Of a DNA stretch of 64,000 nucleotides, positions 8,624 to 17,759 are shown in pieces. Under the pieces are notes generated by a model, which was given only the letters and a program-made list of their open reading frames with translations, did not search any database and was not told where the DNA came from. Source of the DNA: SKVR01 sp964453995 (GTDB lineage: Bacteria > Bacteroidota > Bacteroidia > Bacteroidales > UBA7960); assembly GCA_964453995.1 (NCBI GenBank), contig CAYVQC010000001.1, forward strand, positions 83,924 to 147,923, read 5' to 3'. The number at the start of each line of letters is the position of its first letter. Within the stretch, counting starts at the first letter, position 1. A program made the translations under genes and the position numbers.

Positions 8624-9832
8624 CTACTTTACCTCAGAAAAGCAGGTTTTTAGCCTATCTGCAATATCATGAGCTACCTGTTTTTTTGTTTTTAATTCAA
8701 ACCGGGAAATATGGTTTTTATTGTCTAAAAAGGATACTTTATTATAATCCCCGCCGAAACCGGCACCCGGATCATTGAGGGAATTCAGAACAATAAAATC
8801 AAGGTTTTTCGACAGAAGCTTTTTACGGGCATTCTCGGTCTCATTATCTGTTTCAAGGGCGAAGCCAACCAATACCTGGTTTTTGTTTTTCTTCTCGCCC
8901 AGGCTGTGAAGAATATCGGGTGTAGCAACAAGGTCTATCTTCAGATCGCTTCTTCCCTTTTTGATTTTGGAGGTACGATGTACCGAGGGTTTGAAATCGG
9001 CAACAGCAGCTGTCATTACTGCAGCATCCACCGATGAGAAAGCATTCATTGTTTCCTTGTACATCTGTTCGGCGGTAACCACATCGATCCTGTTTTTCAC
9101 CCCGTTGGGGGTAGAAAGAACTACAGGGCCAGCCACAAGAGTAACCTCAGCACCTCTCGATGCCAATGCTTCAGCAATGGCAAAACCCATTTTCCCCGTA
9201 GAGTGGTTTCCGATGAATCTCACGGGATCAATGGCCTCGTAAGTGGGTCCTGCTGTAATGAGCACTTTTTTTCCCTGAAAGTCATTTTTTGAAGCAAAAT
9301 ACCTTTCTACCCGGGCAAAAATCTCTTCCGGCTCTTCCATTCTGCCTTTACCTTCATAGCCACAAGCAAGGTAACCGCTTGCGGGTTCGATGATTTCTAC
9401 TTCATTTTCCAAAAGATATTTGAGATTGCGCTGAAAGGCAAAATTTTCGTACATCTTGCAGTTCATGGCGGGCGCAACAAAAACCTTCCGGTTAAAAGCC
9501 ATGAGGGTGGTAGATAGGGCATCATCGGCAATACCATTGGCGTATTTACCCATAATGTTGGCAGTAGCGGGTGCTACTACCATGCAATCGCCCCAATCGG
9601 TAAGGCTGATATGTTCTGTTGTATAATCGTTTTCGGGGCCAAATACCTGGTCGTAGATCTTATTTTGCGACAGAGATTCAAGGCTAACCCTGGTAACAAA
9701 CCACAGGGCATTGGCTGTGGTAACTACTTTCACCTCAGCACCGGCTTTTCTGAAAAGACGTATTAGCACCAGGCTTTTGTAGGCAGCTATACCACCACTG
9801 ATACCTAATATGATCTTTTTTCCCTGAAGCAT
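8624..9832 (-). CDS. coaBC: Bifunctional phosphopantothenoylcysteine decarboxylase / phosphopantothenate-cysteine ligase
   Basis: Carries out two consecutive steps of coenzyme A synthesis. The N-terminal CoaC domain shows the FMN-binding GISGGIAAYKS (10-20), the catalytic His74 in TTEHISL, the PAMNCKMYEN motif and the ACGYEGKGRM substrate clamp with its Cys. The C-terminal CoaB domain starts at about residue 185 with ITAGPTYEAIDPVRFIGNHS and contains VGFALETDN. The length of 402 is standard. It lies between the omega-like gene and porD in one leftward operon. Confidence 0.96.
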   Translation of the reverse strand: MLQGKKIILGISGGIAAYKSLVLIRLFRKAGAEVKVVTTANALWFVTRVSLESLSQNKIYDQVFGPENDYTTEHISLTDWGDCMVVAPATANIMGKYANGIADDALSTTLMAFNRKVFVAPAMNCKMYENFAFQRNLKYLLENEVEIIEPASGYLACGYEGKGRMEEPEEIFARVERYFASKNDFQGKKVLITAGPTYEAIDPVRFIGNHSTGKMGFAIAEALASRGAEVTLVAGPVVLSTPNGVKNRIDVVTAEQMYKETMNAFSSVDAAVMTAAVADFKPSVHRTSKIKKGRSDLKIDLVATPDILHSLGEKKNKNQVLVGFALETDNETENARKKLLSKNLDFIVLNSLNDPGAGFGGDYNKVSFLDNKNHISRFELKTKKQVAHDIADRLKTCFSEVK

Positions 9833-9852
9833 AAGATGAAATCTTTCAAAAT

Positions 9853-9878
9853 AAGATCAGATCAAGCGATCTAATCTT
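9853..9878 (-). other. Intercistronic hairpin over the omega-gene stop codon
   Basis: An inverted repeat AAGATCAGATC / GATCTAATCTT with one mismatch and an AAGC loop covers the stop codon of the omega-like gene. The bases following on the minus strand have only a weak T-run, so it looks more like an mRNA processing or stabilising structure than a strong terminator. This is inference from the sequence only. Confidence 0.3.
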
Positions 9879-10191
9879 TTTCGGGTATACGATAATAAAT
9901 TTTGCCATTGAGAAATTCTGAGACAGAGATCAAAGAAGGCTTGGGCAGCTGCTCATAATATTTGGCTATTTCTATTTGTTCGCGGTTCTCAAAAACCTCC
10001 TCCAGGTTATCGGTAGAAGTAGCAAATTCTGAAAGCTTGTTGTTAAGTTCTTCTTTCATTTCCAATCCAATCTGGTTGGCTCTTTTGGAAATAATTACCA
10101 CAGACTGGTAAATGTTTCCGGTTTCCTTATCAAATTGTCTCAGATCGCGGGTTACGGTATTGCTATCAGTTTTCGACTTTTTTAATTCCAT
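9871..10191 (-). CDS. Omega/Rpb6-like DNA-directed RNA polymerase subunit
   Basis: A 106-residue protein similar to the Rpb6/omega family as found in Bacteroidota, where omega helps RNA polymerase assembly. The core segment TGNIYQSVVIISKRANQIG resembles the conserved omega helix with its basic ISKRA element. It is followed by an acidic stretch and a C-terminal PKPSLISVSEFLNGKIYYRIPE. The position between bamD and coaBC is the usual site for this gene in the phylum. The call rests on the short conserved helix plus context; I cannot exclude that it is a diverged paralogue. Confidence 0.75.
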   Translation of the reverse strand: MELKKSKTDSNTVTRDLRQFDKETGNIYQSVVIISKRANQIGLEMKEELNNKLSEFATSTDNLEEVFENREQIEIAKYYEQLPKPSLISVSEFLNGKIYYRIPEKD

Positions 10192-10230
10192 GGTTATTGG
10201 GTATTTACGGTATGATTTAGAATTCGCTAA

Positions 10231-11070
10231 TTAGTCTTCATTTTGCTCGGAAGTGGCTTCTTCCAGCAGGGCAATTTTTTCGGTGGCTGTTTCCAGCATT
10301 TGGTTGGCACTTTCCAGGTAATTTGTTTCCGGGAAACGGTTAACCAATTTACCGTGTGCTTGTTCAACATTGCGGTATCTTTCCAGTTGCCGGGCAGCAA
10401 TACTATTTTCGGCAAACAGGAAATGCGAGCGTAGGATGTAATACATTGCCTGTTCTCTGTATTCTGTATCCGGGTAGTCTCTCATCAGGTTTTGGAAAGA
10501 AGTAACTGCGGCATCGTAATCGCGGATATTGAAATACAGCATTGCTGATTCAAAAGCCTTGATTTCAAGTTTCTCGCGCAGCTCATCTATCAGTTCGTTG
10601 GCACGTTCTACTCTTTCGCTCTGAGGATAGCGGTTAATGAAGGATTGCAACTCATTGATAGCATCATGGGTTTCTGATTGATCGAGGCTGGGCCTTGGGG
10701 AGAGCAAATATTTGCTGTATGCGCTCATAAAAAGAAATTCCTCGGCATGCTCGCTTCTTGGAAAGCCCTGTGTAAATGTTTTAAAATAATGTGCTGCAAG
10801 AATGTAGTCTTTCTGTTTGAAATGAGCCATGGCATAATAGTAATTAAGCTGTTCTGCCTGGGCTGTGCCCCTGAAAGCGGGAATAATATCATTCATTAAC
10901 CCCAGGGAGCGGTGGTAGTCCCCTTCATTATAATACTCAATAGCTTTTTCATATTTAAGATTCACATCTTCACTTTTGAGCAATTTCTGATATTTGCTGC
11001 AAGAAGCGAAAATAATAAGGAATAATACCGGGAGAAGAAACCATACTCTTCTGAATGAAAAACTGGGCAT
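10231..11070 (-). CDS. bamD: Outer membrane assembly lipoprotein BamD
   Basis: TPR lipoprotein of the BAM complex that folds outer membrane proteins. A hydrophobic signal sequence ends in a lipobox, IFASC. Tandem TPR-like helices follow with YEKAIEYYNEGDYHRSL, YYYAMAHFKQKDYILAAHYF, the conserved P/SEHAEEF block, and DAINELQSFINRYPQSER. Two ATGs are possible (11100 and 11070); I chose 11070 because it gives a compact signal peptide, although the promoter-like site lies just upstream of both. It is the first gene of the cluster running to fabI. Confidence 0.92.
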   Translation of the reverse strand: MPSFSFRRVWFLLPVLFLIIFASCSKYQKLLKSEDVNLKYEKAIEYYNEGDYHRSLGLMNDIIPAFRGTAQAEQLNYYYAMAHFKQKDYILAAHYFKTFTQGFPRSEHAEEFLFMSAYSKYLLSPRPSLDQSETHDAINELQSFINRYPQSERVERANELIDELREKLEIKAFESAMLYFNIRDYDAAVTSFQNLMRDYPDTEYREQAMYYILRSHFLFAENSIAARQLERYRNVEQAHGKLVNRFPETNYLESANQMLETATEKIALLEEATSEQNED

Positions 11071-11116
11071 GAATGACAGATTAATTGATTTGTTGGGCAT
11101 GATTTGAAACAGTTTG

Positions 11117-11124
11117 CAAAGGTA
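11117..11124 (-). promoter_or_regulatory. Bacteroidota-type -7 box upstream of bamD
   Basis: Read on the minus strand the site is TACCTTTG, an exact match to the phylum -7 consensus TAnnTTTG. It would start transcription at about 11112, just upstream of both possible bamD starts. I see no clear -33 TTG at the usual distance, so confidence is moderate. Confidence 0.45.
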
Positions 11125-11291
11125 ATGAAATTCTTTTTAGCATCTACATATCATTTCAGCATGTTTTATAAAACATAACTGTGCTGCTCAAAGCAATAAA
11201 CGGCAAAACTCATTTTAAATTATGCAAGAAAAAAACATGAATATTGCAGATGTGCTGTAAATTACCTTAATCGTATTATTTTGTGTTTTCC

Positions 11292-12056
11292 TTAAAAGTC
11301 CAGTTGTTCCTTTAGTTTAGAGTATCCCGATTTGGAAACTGATATCTTTTGATTGTTTTTTAAAACCGCAATATACGCATCTTTTGAATAGGGTTCAATC
11401 CTGGAGATTTGGCTGGTATTGACAATAAAAGACCGGTGAATTCTCAGGAAGATTCCGGGATTGAGTCTTGACTCGTAATACTTAAGGGTTTGTTTTTTTA
11501 CCCATTGATCCCCAGTGGTATGAAGTATTACATAATCATCATTGGCTTCAATGCACAGCAGGTCTTCGCAATAAACTACCTGGATATGGTTGCCCGAACG
11601 AATTACAATTTTTTCGAGATAGCTTCCGGGAGGAGCTGCTTTTTGGCTCAGTGAACTTACATCAAGTTTGTCTCCTTTCCCCGATTCAAGACGTTGAAGT
11701 ACCTTCGTCATTGCTTTATGGAAACGATCTTCTACAATGGGTTTCAGGAGATAATCACATGTATTGTATTCGAAAGACTGAATTGCAAACTGATCATAGG
11801 CGGTTGTAAAGATAGTGAGGGGTAGGTGTTCCTCCTCCAACAATTCAAGCATCTCCATTCCACTGATGCGAGGCATCTGAATATCAAGAAAAATGAAATC
11901 GGGCTTAGTTTCCATTACTTTTTTGGCTCCTTCAAAACCATCGGCACATTCTTCAATCACCTCTACCTGGGGGTATGCGTTCAGCAGGTTTTTAATGAAT
12001 CGCCTCGCGGGGGCTTCATCGTCAATTACAATTACTTTGTATCTGGGTGTTTCCAT
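11292..12056 (-). CDS. LytTR-family response regulator
   Basis: Cytoplasmic transcription regulator. The receiver domain (residues 1-120) has the acidic pair in VIDDEAP, the phosphoacceptor Asp58 in FIFLDIQMP, a conserved TAY and the Lys in DYLLKPI. The C-terminal LytTR DNA-binding domain (about 150-250) has IVIRSGNHIQVV, IEANDDYVILHT, the RIHRSFIVN element and KISVSKSGYSKL. The reading frame opens with TTG at 12101, but the ATG at 12056 gives the natural start. It follows the sensor kinase gene by 57 bases, so the two make a pair. Confidence 0.93.
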   Translation of the reverse strand: METPRYKVIVIDDEAPARRFIKNLLNAYPQVEVIEECADGFEGAKKVMETKPDFIFLDIQMPRISGMEMLELLEEEHLPLTIFTTAYDQFAIQSFEYNTCDYLLKPIVEDRFHKAMTKVLQRLESGKGDKLDVSSLSQKAAPPGSYLEKIVIRSGNHIQVVYCEDLLCIEANDDYVILHTTGDQWVKKQTLKYYESRLNPGIFLRIHRSFIVNTSQISRIEPYSKDAYIAVLKNNQKISVSKSGYSKLKEQLDF

Positions 12057-12113
12057 AGGTGTTGAATTTGGAAGTATGGATTGTACGCCTGACCTGACCA
12101 ATGCAGGCCAACA

Positions 12114-13178
12114 TCAGGCAGATAAAGGTATTTTCAGTTTCACCCTGAAGAGGTTCTCATCTACTCCAATACTCAGCAAGTCAGTTTTTTGGTAAATGAC
12201 TTTCAGTCGGTTTCTTACATTCTCAATCCCAACACCTTCTCCTTTAAAACGGTGAAAAGTCACATCATATGTGTTTTCTACAGTTATATAAAGATGATCT
12301 TCATCTGAATATGAAAACATCCTGATAGTACCCTTTTCACTGCAATGCTGGATTCCATGCTTTACGGCATTTTCAAATAATGGCTGAAGGATTAGTGCAG
12401 GCAACTGGTAATTGAGATGACCTTCATCCACTTCGATAATCCAGTTCAGTTTATCTTCAAACCGGATCTTCTCAATCTGAAGGTACAATGTAATGTTTTT
12501 CACCTCTTCACGCAGCCGGGTAAGCGATGTAGCATCCTGCCGGAGTGCAATGCGAAGAAAGTCGGAAAGCAGTGAGATCATTTCTCGGGCCTTTTGCGGG
12601 CTATACAAAGTAAGAGAGCTTATGGAATTTAAACTGTTATAAATAAAGTGAGGATTCAACTGATTTTTTAGTGCCTGTAGCTCAGTGCGCTGCACAAGTA
12701 GCTTAAGGGAGTTTTCACGTTGAATTGCTTCATTTATAGAATGCTGGTAGAGTATAAGGAAAAAGGTAAGGTATATTAATCCGCTTACGAACAAAGCAAC
12801 TACAATCCTGATTCCCCTTGAAATATCAAGAAATGCTTTATAATCCGGGTATTCATAAAAAATGCTGCGCAGCAGAAAGTAAGACAGAAAGTACCACACA
12901 GCTATTATAAGCACACCTGCTGCGATGCTGTTGAGCACACTCGATATTGATGAAATCTGATCGTATCTTGCATAGCGCACTACAAACCAAAGCGACAAAA
13001 GCATACCATTGAGAAGGGTAATGGAAATCAATGAATCTGTAAGGGCGATGGCCCAGGCAAACTCCAGTCTTAGGTATAAGATAAAAAATTGGAAAAGAAT
13101 AAGAATTGCCGAAAAAATGAGGTAGTTCCTCACAAACAGATTGCTTCTTAAAGGATTCAGGGCCAGCTTTTTATTCAT
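12114..13178 (-). CDS. LytS/YehU-type sensor histidine kinase
   Basis: Membrane sensor paired with the LytTR regulator. The first 145 residues hold about four to five hydrophobic helices without a recognisable extracellular sensor domain. The His_kinase motif LKNQLNPHFIYNSLNS places the phosphorylated His at 177. The ATPase part shows ALILQPLFENAVKHGI (N box) and GEGVGIENVRNRL (G box). The length of 354 is typical. The stimulus cannot be told from sequence; the two lipoprotein genes directly upstream (13228-16235), read in the same direction, could be functionally linked. Confidence 0.92.
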   Translation of the reverse strand: MNKKLALNPLRSNLFVRNYLIFSAILILFQFFILYLRLEFAWAIALTDSLISITLLNGMLLSLWFVVRYARYDQISSISSVLNSIAAGVLIIAVWYFLSYFLLRSIFYEYPDYKAFLDISRGIRIVVALFVSGLIYLTFFLILYQHSINEAIQRENSLKLLVQRTELQALKNQLNPHFIYNSLNSISSLTLYSPQKAREMISLLSDFLRIALRQDATSLTRLREEVKNITLYLQIEKIRFEDKLNWIIEVDEGHLNYQLPALILQPLFENAVKHGIQHCSEKGTIRMFSYSDEDHLYITVENTYDVTFHRFKGEGVGIENVRNRLKVIYQKTDLLSIGVDENLFRVKLKIPLSA

Positions 13179-13227
13179 GTTCTTTCATTCAAGGTATTAC
13201 CAGGTTTTGCAAATACAACGATTTCTT

Positions 13228-14607
13228 TCAGAACAAGGTCTGCATCATACGGTCAATTACATCAATGCCAAACCTGCCTCTCAGCGATTTGTTGGCATCC
13301 TCTATAGCTTGTACCGGCGATGGGCCTAGGCCCGTTATATCATTGAGGCTGGTTTGAAACAATATTCTGTTGCTTTTATCCATTATTTCCACCGAAGCAT
13401 TTACCGCAACCGAATAGCGATTCCCATGTTGCCTGGGGCTATTGTGCTGGCTCTTAAAAACCATAGTATAGTCGGCCAGGTGTTTTTCCTCTGTTATCAC
13501 CAAGCCTTCCTCCCTAAGTATCCTTTTGATCTCATCAGCGATACCGGAATCATGGCTTTGTCTGGCATCAAATCTTTGTTGATCGGGGGCTTCTGTTGCA
13601 ATAAAAAAGACCGGGGCAACTACATCAACGGGCAAAGAAAAACTATTGGGCTTTACAGCTTCAAAAAACCTGTGCACAAAAATATCTGAAGTATTCTGTC
13701 GTACAAGCCTGTCCACATTTACCATACAGGATATTTCTTCATTGGCCATACCGGGCTTAATACCTTCAGGGGTAAACCGAAATCTTCCGAGGGCATCGGT
13801 GATCATTTCTGTTTTTCTGCCAGGCAACCATGAGTATTTTAAAACAACAGGTATACCTGCCAATGGCTCTCCCTGGGAGTTTTGCAAAGTAGCTTCAATG
13901 GTTGCAGCAGGTGATTCCCTGCCGGGTTTTAAAGAAAGTTTCTCCGTTGGAAAAATCACCTTCATATCCCGAATCTCCGTGGTAATATTTGTCATGAGCA
14001 CTGTGGCATAAGGCTGGCTTTGACCATTTATGCTGGTAGTTAGATCTTCCGCAATAAAGTCTTTTATATCTTCAAAAGCTTTCACATAAAACCCGAGGGC
14101 ATCAGAGGTTTTCCCCTGCAGAGAAAAAGACCGGGCCTGGTCAAATTTTGATTTTGACAGCGTTAGAGCTTTGTCAATTCTTTCTTGCTTTACCTGTTGG
14201 TATTTTGCCTTGGAAAGCCTGTAGTAAACCCAGTATTGCTGGTTTGATTCCCATTGTTCAACCAGTTCATAACCTTCAAGATATTGCTGTACACTCATAT
14301 TAATATTGTCCAGGAAAAATTCGCTGGACACATTGTCAAACTCAAACATATTAAGCACGGAAGAGGATGAGATATTTACAGAAATGCCGGCTGCAAGTTC
14401 AGAAAGAGCAATTTGCCGGGCTCTTTCGCGAAAATCGAACTGGGGATTTTTGGCTGCCATGCCTACACCATGATAATACAAAGGTTGGGTAGGAGTTTGC
14501 ACCACCCACTCCGGAGCCTTTTCCATCATTCGTTCATGGGTTCTTCGGCCCGATGAGCAGGCTGTGAAAATTAAGACAAGTGCGCTAAGGAGTAAGAGTT
14601 GTTTCAT
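13228..14607 (-). CDS. LPP20-family lipoprotein with extra C-terminal domains
   Basis: Probable outer membrane lipoprotein. Signal peptide with lipobox IFTAC at residues 13-17. The N-terminal part, with KAPEWVVQTP, YYHGVGMA and RERARQIALSELAAGISVNISSS, fits the LPP20/FlgP-like fold. A middle region (about 205-300) resembles a beta-sandwich with the phrase GEPLAGIPVVLKYSWLPGRK, and the C-terminal third (about 325-459) is an alpha/beta domain of unknown family. The ATG at 14607 overlaps the stop of the preceding gene as ATGA, so translation is coupled. The role is unknown; an envelope complex with the preceding lipoprotein is my inference. Confidence 0.7.
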   Translation of the reverse strand: MKQLLLLSALVLIFTACSSGRRTHERMMEKAPEWVVQTPTQPLYYHGVGMAAKNPQFDFRERARQIALSELAAGISVNISSSSVLNMFEFDNVSSEFFLDNINMSVQQYLEGYELVEQWESNQQYWVYYRLSKAKYQQVKQERIDKALTLSKSKFDQARSFSLQGKTSDALGFYVKAFEDIKDFIAEDLTTSINGQSQPYATVLMTNITTEIRDMKVIFPTEKLSLKPGRESPAATIEATLQNSQGEPLAGIPVVLKYSWLPGRKTEMITDALGRFRFTPEGIKPGMANEEISCMVNVDRLVRQNTSDIFVHRFFEAVKPNSFSLPVDVVAPVFFIATEAPDQQRFDARQSHDSGIADEIKRILREEGLVITEEKHLADYTMVFKSQHNSPRQHGNRYSVAVNASVEIMDKSNRILFQTSLNDITGLGPSPVQAIEDANKSLRGRFGIDVIDRMMQTLF

Positions 14608-16235
14608 TGTTCGGGGTTATAGTTTACCAGCAAAGATGAAATTTTGTTGCTAATGTCTTCGAAGAGTCTTTCTCTGAGGGTATCAGAAGAAGCCACATCC
14701 CTGTCAGCAGTTAAAAGCTGCTGGAGTGAGGAGTATCTGCGCTCATCAAGCAGGTAGCTATCATTTCGCACATAAGCAGGATAGAGATTTTTGGTTTCGC
14801 CATCATAAGTGGCATAATTGGCTTCATCTTTTTCACTTTGATTAAATCGTTGGGAAAGTAAAATTTCACCATTTGTAGTTGATATAAGCTGCAGGTTCAT
14901 TGTTATATCTATCTGGTTCATCCTTCTGAATTCATTATACTTTACCTGCCTGTCGCGGTAAGATATTTCTCCGGCTTCAGAAGTAAAAGACAATCTTTCA
15001 AAGCCGGTTTTTTCCTTTCTTTCAACTTTCTCTCCTGATTTATGATAGTGAGAAAAGTTTACTACCAAAACGGCTTTTATGCCATGCCTGTCATGGAGTT
15101 CGCGCAGAAGATTTTTATTTAATGCCCCAGTGGTACTTAGGAAAGATCGGTGTATTCTCTGGTTCAATGCCGGCAGTCTGTGGATTTTAATAAATGGATC
15201 TTTTGTATCGAGAATCTGCTGTATGACAACGTTTTCAAAGTCGGCTCCCACAGCTGTATTTCCGGGCATACGATTGGAGTGAATGGCAATAGGGAATGCA
15301 GCACACTCGAGCGCCTGGTTTCGGTATGTTGCCGCCTCTTTATAGTTACCACCGGCATCATCGAGGATTTGTTCGTAACCAAAGTAAGCGGTGCGACATT
15401 TTCCCTCCCTCAGGTTGCGGTTTGCCTGGCGGTAAACAGGTTCATTGCGTGCCTGAATGTATTGAACACGTACATCAAGGTATCCTGGATTTACATTATA
15501 AACATCACCCAAGGCCTCGGCAGCAGCATCAAAATCCTCATTAATGAGCAATAAAGTACCTTCTTTATAGCGTTCACTAAGAGCCTGTTCCATCCGTTGC
15601 CTTACATCTTTGTAGTTAGGATCCCGGCGCGATACTTTTTCCCATTCCTTGTAGGCCTGCATATAATTTCTCTGGCTGAAATACCTTGTTCCGCTTTGGT
15701 ATAATGGCTCCAGAGTGGCAGTGTTCAGATAAGACTGGGTATCGCGGTAATCAGGATTAATATTTTGTATTTCAGTAAAAACCTGCTTTGCCTCATCAAA
15801 ATTTTGTTCACCCAGAAGTTTTTGCCCGTATTCATATCTCTGCTCAAGATAAGTATCCTGTGATGTTTCATACATCCGTTGGGTATTGTGATCGATCCTT
15901 AGTTCTACGCCCACCCTCTTGGCTTTGGTTTCAAAATCTCTCATTTCCAGAAAGTTGTACACCACCGCTTGATGGTCTCCCCTGCTGCTGGCCCTGCCTA
16001 TGTCAAGCGTAAGACTTTCAATGTACATCTGGCCTGATCTTTTCAGATCAATTTTCAACTCAACCTTGTTGGGTTTTTTCACTGCTGCCTGGTAGTAAAG
16101 TTCAGCAGCTTCTTTAAACATTCCTGCACTTTCAAATGAAGCAGCCTGCTTGGTCATTTTCCTGACAGCACATCCTGTATTAGCAAGGATAATAACCGAT
16201 AGAATGAAGAGTAAATAAAGGGTACTTTTTTGCAT
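14604..16235 (-). CDS. TPR-containing lipoprotein with CsgG/LpoB-like C-terminal region
   Basis: The start chosen is the ATG at 16235, which gives MQKSTLYLLFILSVI and a Cys after NTG; the open frame extends 47 codons upstream without a sensible N-terminus. After the lipid-anchor Cys come repeated TPR-like helices (about 25-310), for example AGMFKEAAELYYQAA and NYMQAYKEWEKVSRRDPNYKDV. The final 200 residues include a beta-rich unit with IKAVLVVNFSHYHKSG and IDITMNLQLISTTNGEILLSQRF, which recalls CsgG/LpoB-like folds by pattern only. The stop overlaps the LPP20-like gene start, so the pair is translationally coupled. The function is unknown. Confidence 0.65.
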   Translation of the reverse strand: MQKSTLYLLFILSVIILANTGCAVRKMTKQAASFESAGMFKEAAELYYQAAVKKPNKVELKIDLKRSGQMYIESLTLDIGRASSRGDHQAVVYNFLEMRDFETKAKRVGVELRIDHNTQRMYETSQDTYLEQRYEYGQKLLGEQNFDEAKQVFTEIQNINPDYRDTQSYLNTATLEPLYQSGTRYFSQRNYMQAYKEWEKVSRRDPNYKDVRQRMEQALSERYKEGTLLLINEDFDAAAEALGDVYNVNPGYLDVRVQYIQARNEPVYRQANRNLREGKCRTAYFGYEQILDDAGGNYKEAATYRNQALECAAFPIAIHSNRMPGNTAVGADFENVVIQQILDTKDPFIKIHRLPALNQRIHRSFLSTTGALNKNLLRELHDRHGIKAVLVVNFSHYHKSGEKVERKEKTGFERLSFTSEAGEISYRDRQVKYNEFRRMNQIDITMNLQLISTTNGEILLSQRFNQSEKDEANYATYDGETKNLYPAYVRNDSYLLDERRYSSLQQLLTADRDVASSDTLRERLFEDISNKISSLLVNYNPEQ

Positions 16236-16319
16236 AGCTTTATTTTTTAGACAGGTAAAAATAACAATAGTTTTGAAATAGAAACTCAGTGAATTACGGC
16301 AATCGATCCACATATGAAC

Positions 16320-16355
16320 AAAAAGACCTTGCAAGGTAATTTCTGCAAGGTCTTT
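16320..16355 (-). terminator. Rho-independent terminator of the LiaF-like gene
   Basis: A perfect 12-bp inverted repeat (16322-16333 with 16344-16355, stem AAAGACCTTGCA) with a 10-base loop. On the minus strand it is followed by five T. It lies 22 bases past the stop of the LiaF-like gene, and it separates that gene from the lipoprotein pair. Confidence 0.85.
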
Positions 16356-16377
16356 ACATATCAAATATATTGCCAAC

Positions 16378-17085
16378 TCATGACTTTATTTCGCCACCAC
16401 CAAACAAAACAAGACCTTTCAGATACAGTATTTTCCCGGGTTGCTCATTTGGATCACTTTTCTCCAATGTTCTTTCATCAGAAAAACCACCAAAAATAGC
16501 AGTAACTTCATTTTTTACTTCCCAATCGCTGGGAATCTTTAGTGATGTACCACCAAATATACACAGCATATCAATGGCATTTACACCAGGTGCCATATCC
16601 GAATGCCGGAGATCAATCTCTGATCCTCCAAATATTGCCGTTAACTGTCCACCTTTAAAATTCTGGGTTTTGATCTTTCTTTCTCCGCCACCAAAAATAT
16701 TGGTATCATTCAGGTAGTCATTCACATCGGCACCTTCAGGAATGTTGATTTGCTTGGGCGTAAAACTTTGTCTTTTCATGATTATGGCCAATCCGGCTAT
16801 GATCAAAGCAACCGGGATTACAATCCGTATCACTTCTCTCAAACCTACATTAAATATATCACCGGCAAGAAAAACAGCACCAATAGTAAACAAGACCAGG
16901 CCTGTGGTTTTATTTCTTCGTGAGGCCATAAATATTACACCCAGGAATACCAGAAGGGTCTTCCAGGAAAATACCCAGTTAGGCAAAGCCCAGGGAAGAA
17001 TGTCATAATAGTTAAACAACAATGCAAGACCAGCTACCAAAAACAGGAAGCCTACCAGATAACGATTTTCAACGTGAGATTTCAT
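16378..17085 (-). CDS. LiaF-like membrane protein
   Basis: The first 120 residues hold about four transmembrane helices of the LiaI/LiaF N-terminal type (YLVGFLFLVAGLALLF, then TLLVFLGVIFMAS, VLFTIGAVFLAG and IVIPVALIIAGLAI). The C-terminal half is a repeated beta structure with four FGG turns (NIFGGGERKI, AIFGGSEIDLRHSDM, CIFGGTSLKIP, AIFGGFSD), typical of the cell-wall-active-antibiotics-response domain. In Firmicutes LiaF represses an envelope-stress system; in Bacteroidota the function is not established. The start is an ATG at 17085 and a strong terminator follows. Confidence 0.85.
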   Translation of the reverse strand: MKSHVENRYLVGFLFLVAGLALLFNYYDILPWALPNWVFSWKTLLVFLGVIFMASRRNKTTGLVLFTIGAVFLAGDIFNVGLREVIRIVIPVALIIAGLAIIMKRQSFTPKQINIPEGADVNDYLNDTNIFGGGERKIKTQNFKGGQLTAIFGGSEIDLRHSDMAPGVNAIDMLCIFGGTSLKIPSDWEVKNEVTAIFGGFSDERTLEKSDPNEQPGKILYLKGLVLFGGGEIKS

Positions 17086-17207
17086 TGTATCTATTTTTTT
17101 GGGTAAAACAATAATGATAATTCCTGCAGCAAATGTAAGCTGGCAAAGAGTGTATATTCAACCCATAATCGGTAGATGGCACCTGGCTGTCGGTAAAGAG
17201 GACTAAA

Positions 17208-17609
17208 TCATACCTTATTGCTCTCCAGGTCGCTGATATGAAGGTTAAGAGCCTTAACACTGATCACGATTTCCCATATGCTAATGGCAAGAGAAATGAT
17301 CAATGCCACCAGCCCAATGCCGAAGATGATCTCTGCAGCCAGATTCCTTCCAATATAAATCAGAAACATACTAACCACACAAAAAAGAAGGCTGGCCACC
17401 CCATAAACCTGCATAGATTTAATCAGGGAGATCCTCTTTCGCAGGTTATCTATCTGGCCAAACAAGATTTGCGAAGGATCTGATTTATACTGTGCATGCA
17501 GGTTTCTTACAAGCTGGGCCAGGGTAAGGAATCGGTTGGTATAGGCAAGCAGGATGAGTGAAATAGCAGAAAAGAGTAAGGCTGGAGTAGTGAGTGTGAG
17601 TGATTCCAT
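17208..17609 (-). CDS. DUF2721 family membrane protein
   Basis: A 133-residue protein with three hydrophobic helices: at the N-terminus (TPALLFSAISLILLAYTNR), in the middle (VYGVASLLFCVVSMFLIYIG) and late (IIFGIGLVALIISLAISIWEI). The polar loop LAQLVRNLHAQY and the basic NLRKRISLIKS segment between the first two helices fit DUF2721. The function is unknown. It lies 122 bases upstream of the LiaF-like gene, in the same direction. Confidence 0.8.
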   Translation of the reverse strand: MESLTLTTPALLFSAISLILLAYTNRFLTLAQLVRNLHAQYKSDPSQILFGQIDNLRKRISLIKSMQVYGVASLLFCVVSMFLIYIGRNLAAEIIFGIGLVALIISLAISIWEIVISVKALNLHISDLESNKV

Positions 17610-17759
17610 GAAAAGGAAATATTAATTAATACTGCGAATTTAATGATTATTATTAACCAGCATGCATAGTTCAACAAAACCAATTTTTATTTCCACAAAA
17701 AGAACTTTTATAACATATTCTTGTTAAGGATATAAAAATGTAAACAGTAATATTTTGTT

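Noticed and set aside
16236..16376. Upstream extension of the TPR lipoprotein
   Set aside because: The added 47 residues are not a signal peptide and they overlap the hairpin terminator at 16320-16355.
17069..17260. Short ORF on the minus strand between LiaF-like and DUF2721 genes
   Set aside because: It overlaps both genes, has no family-like sequence and fits as a by-product of the intergenic bases.
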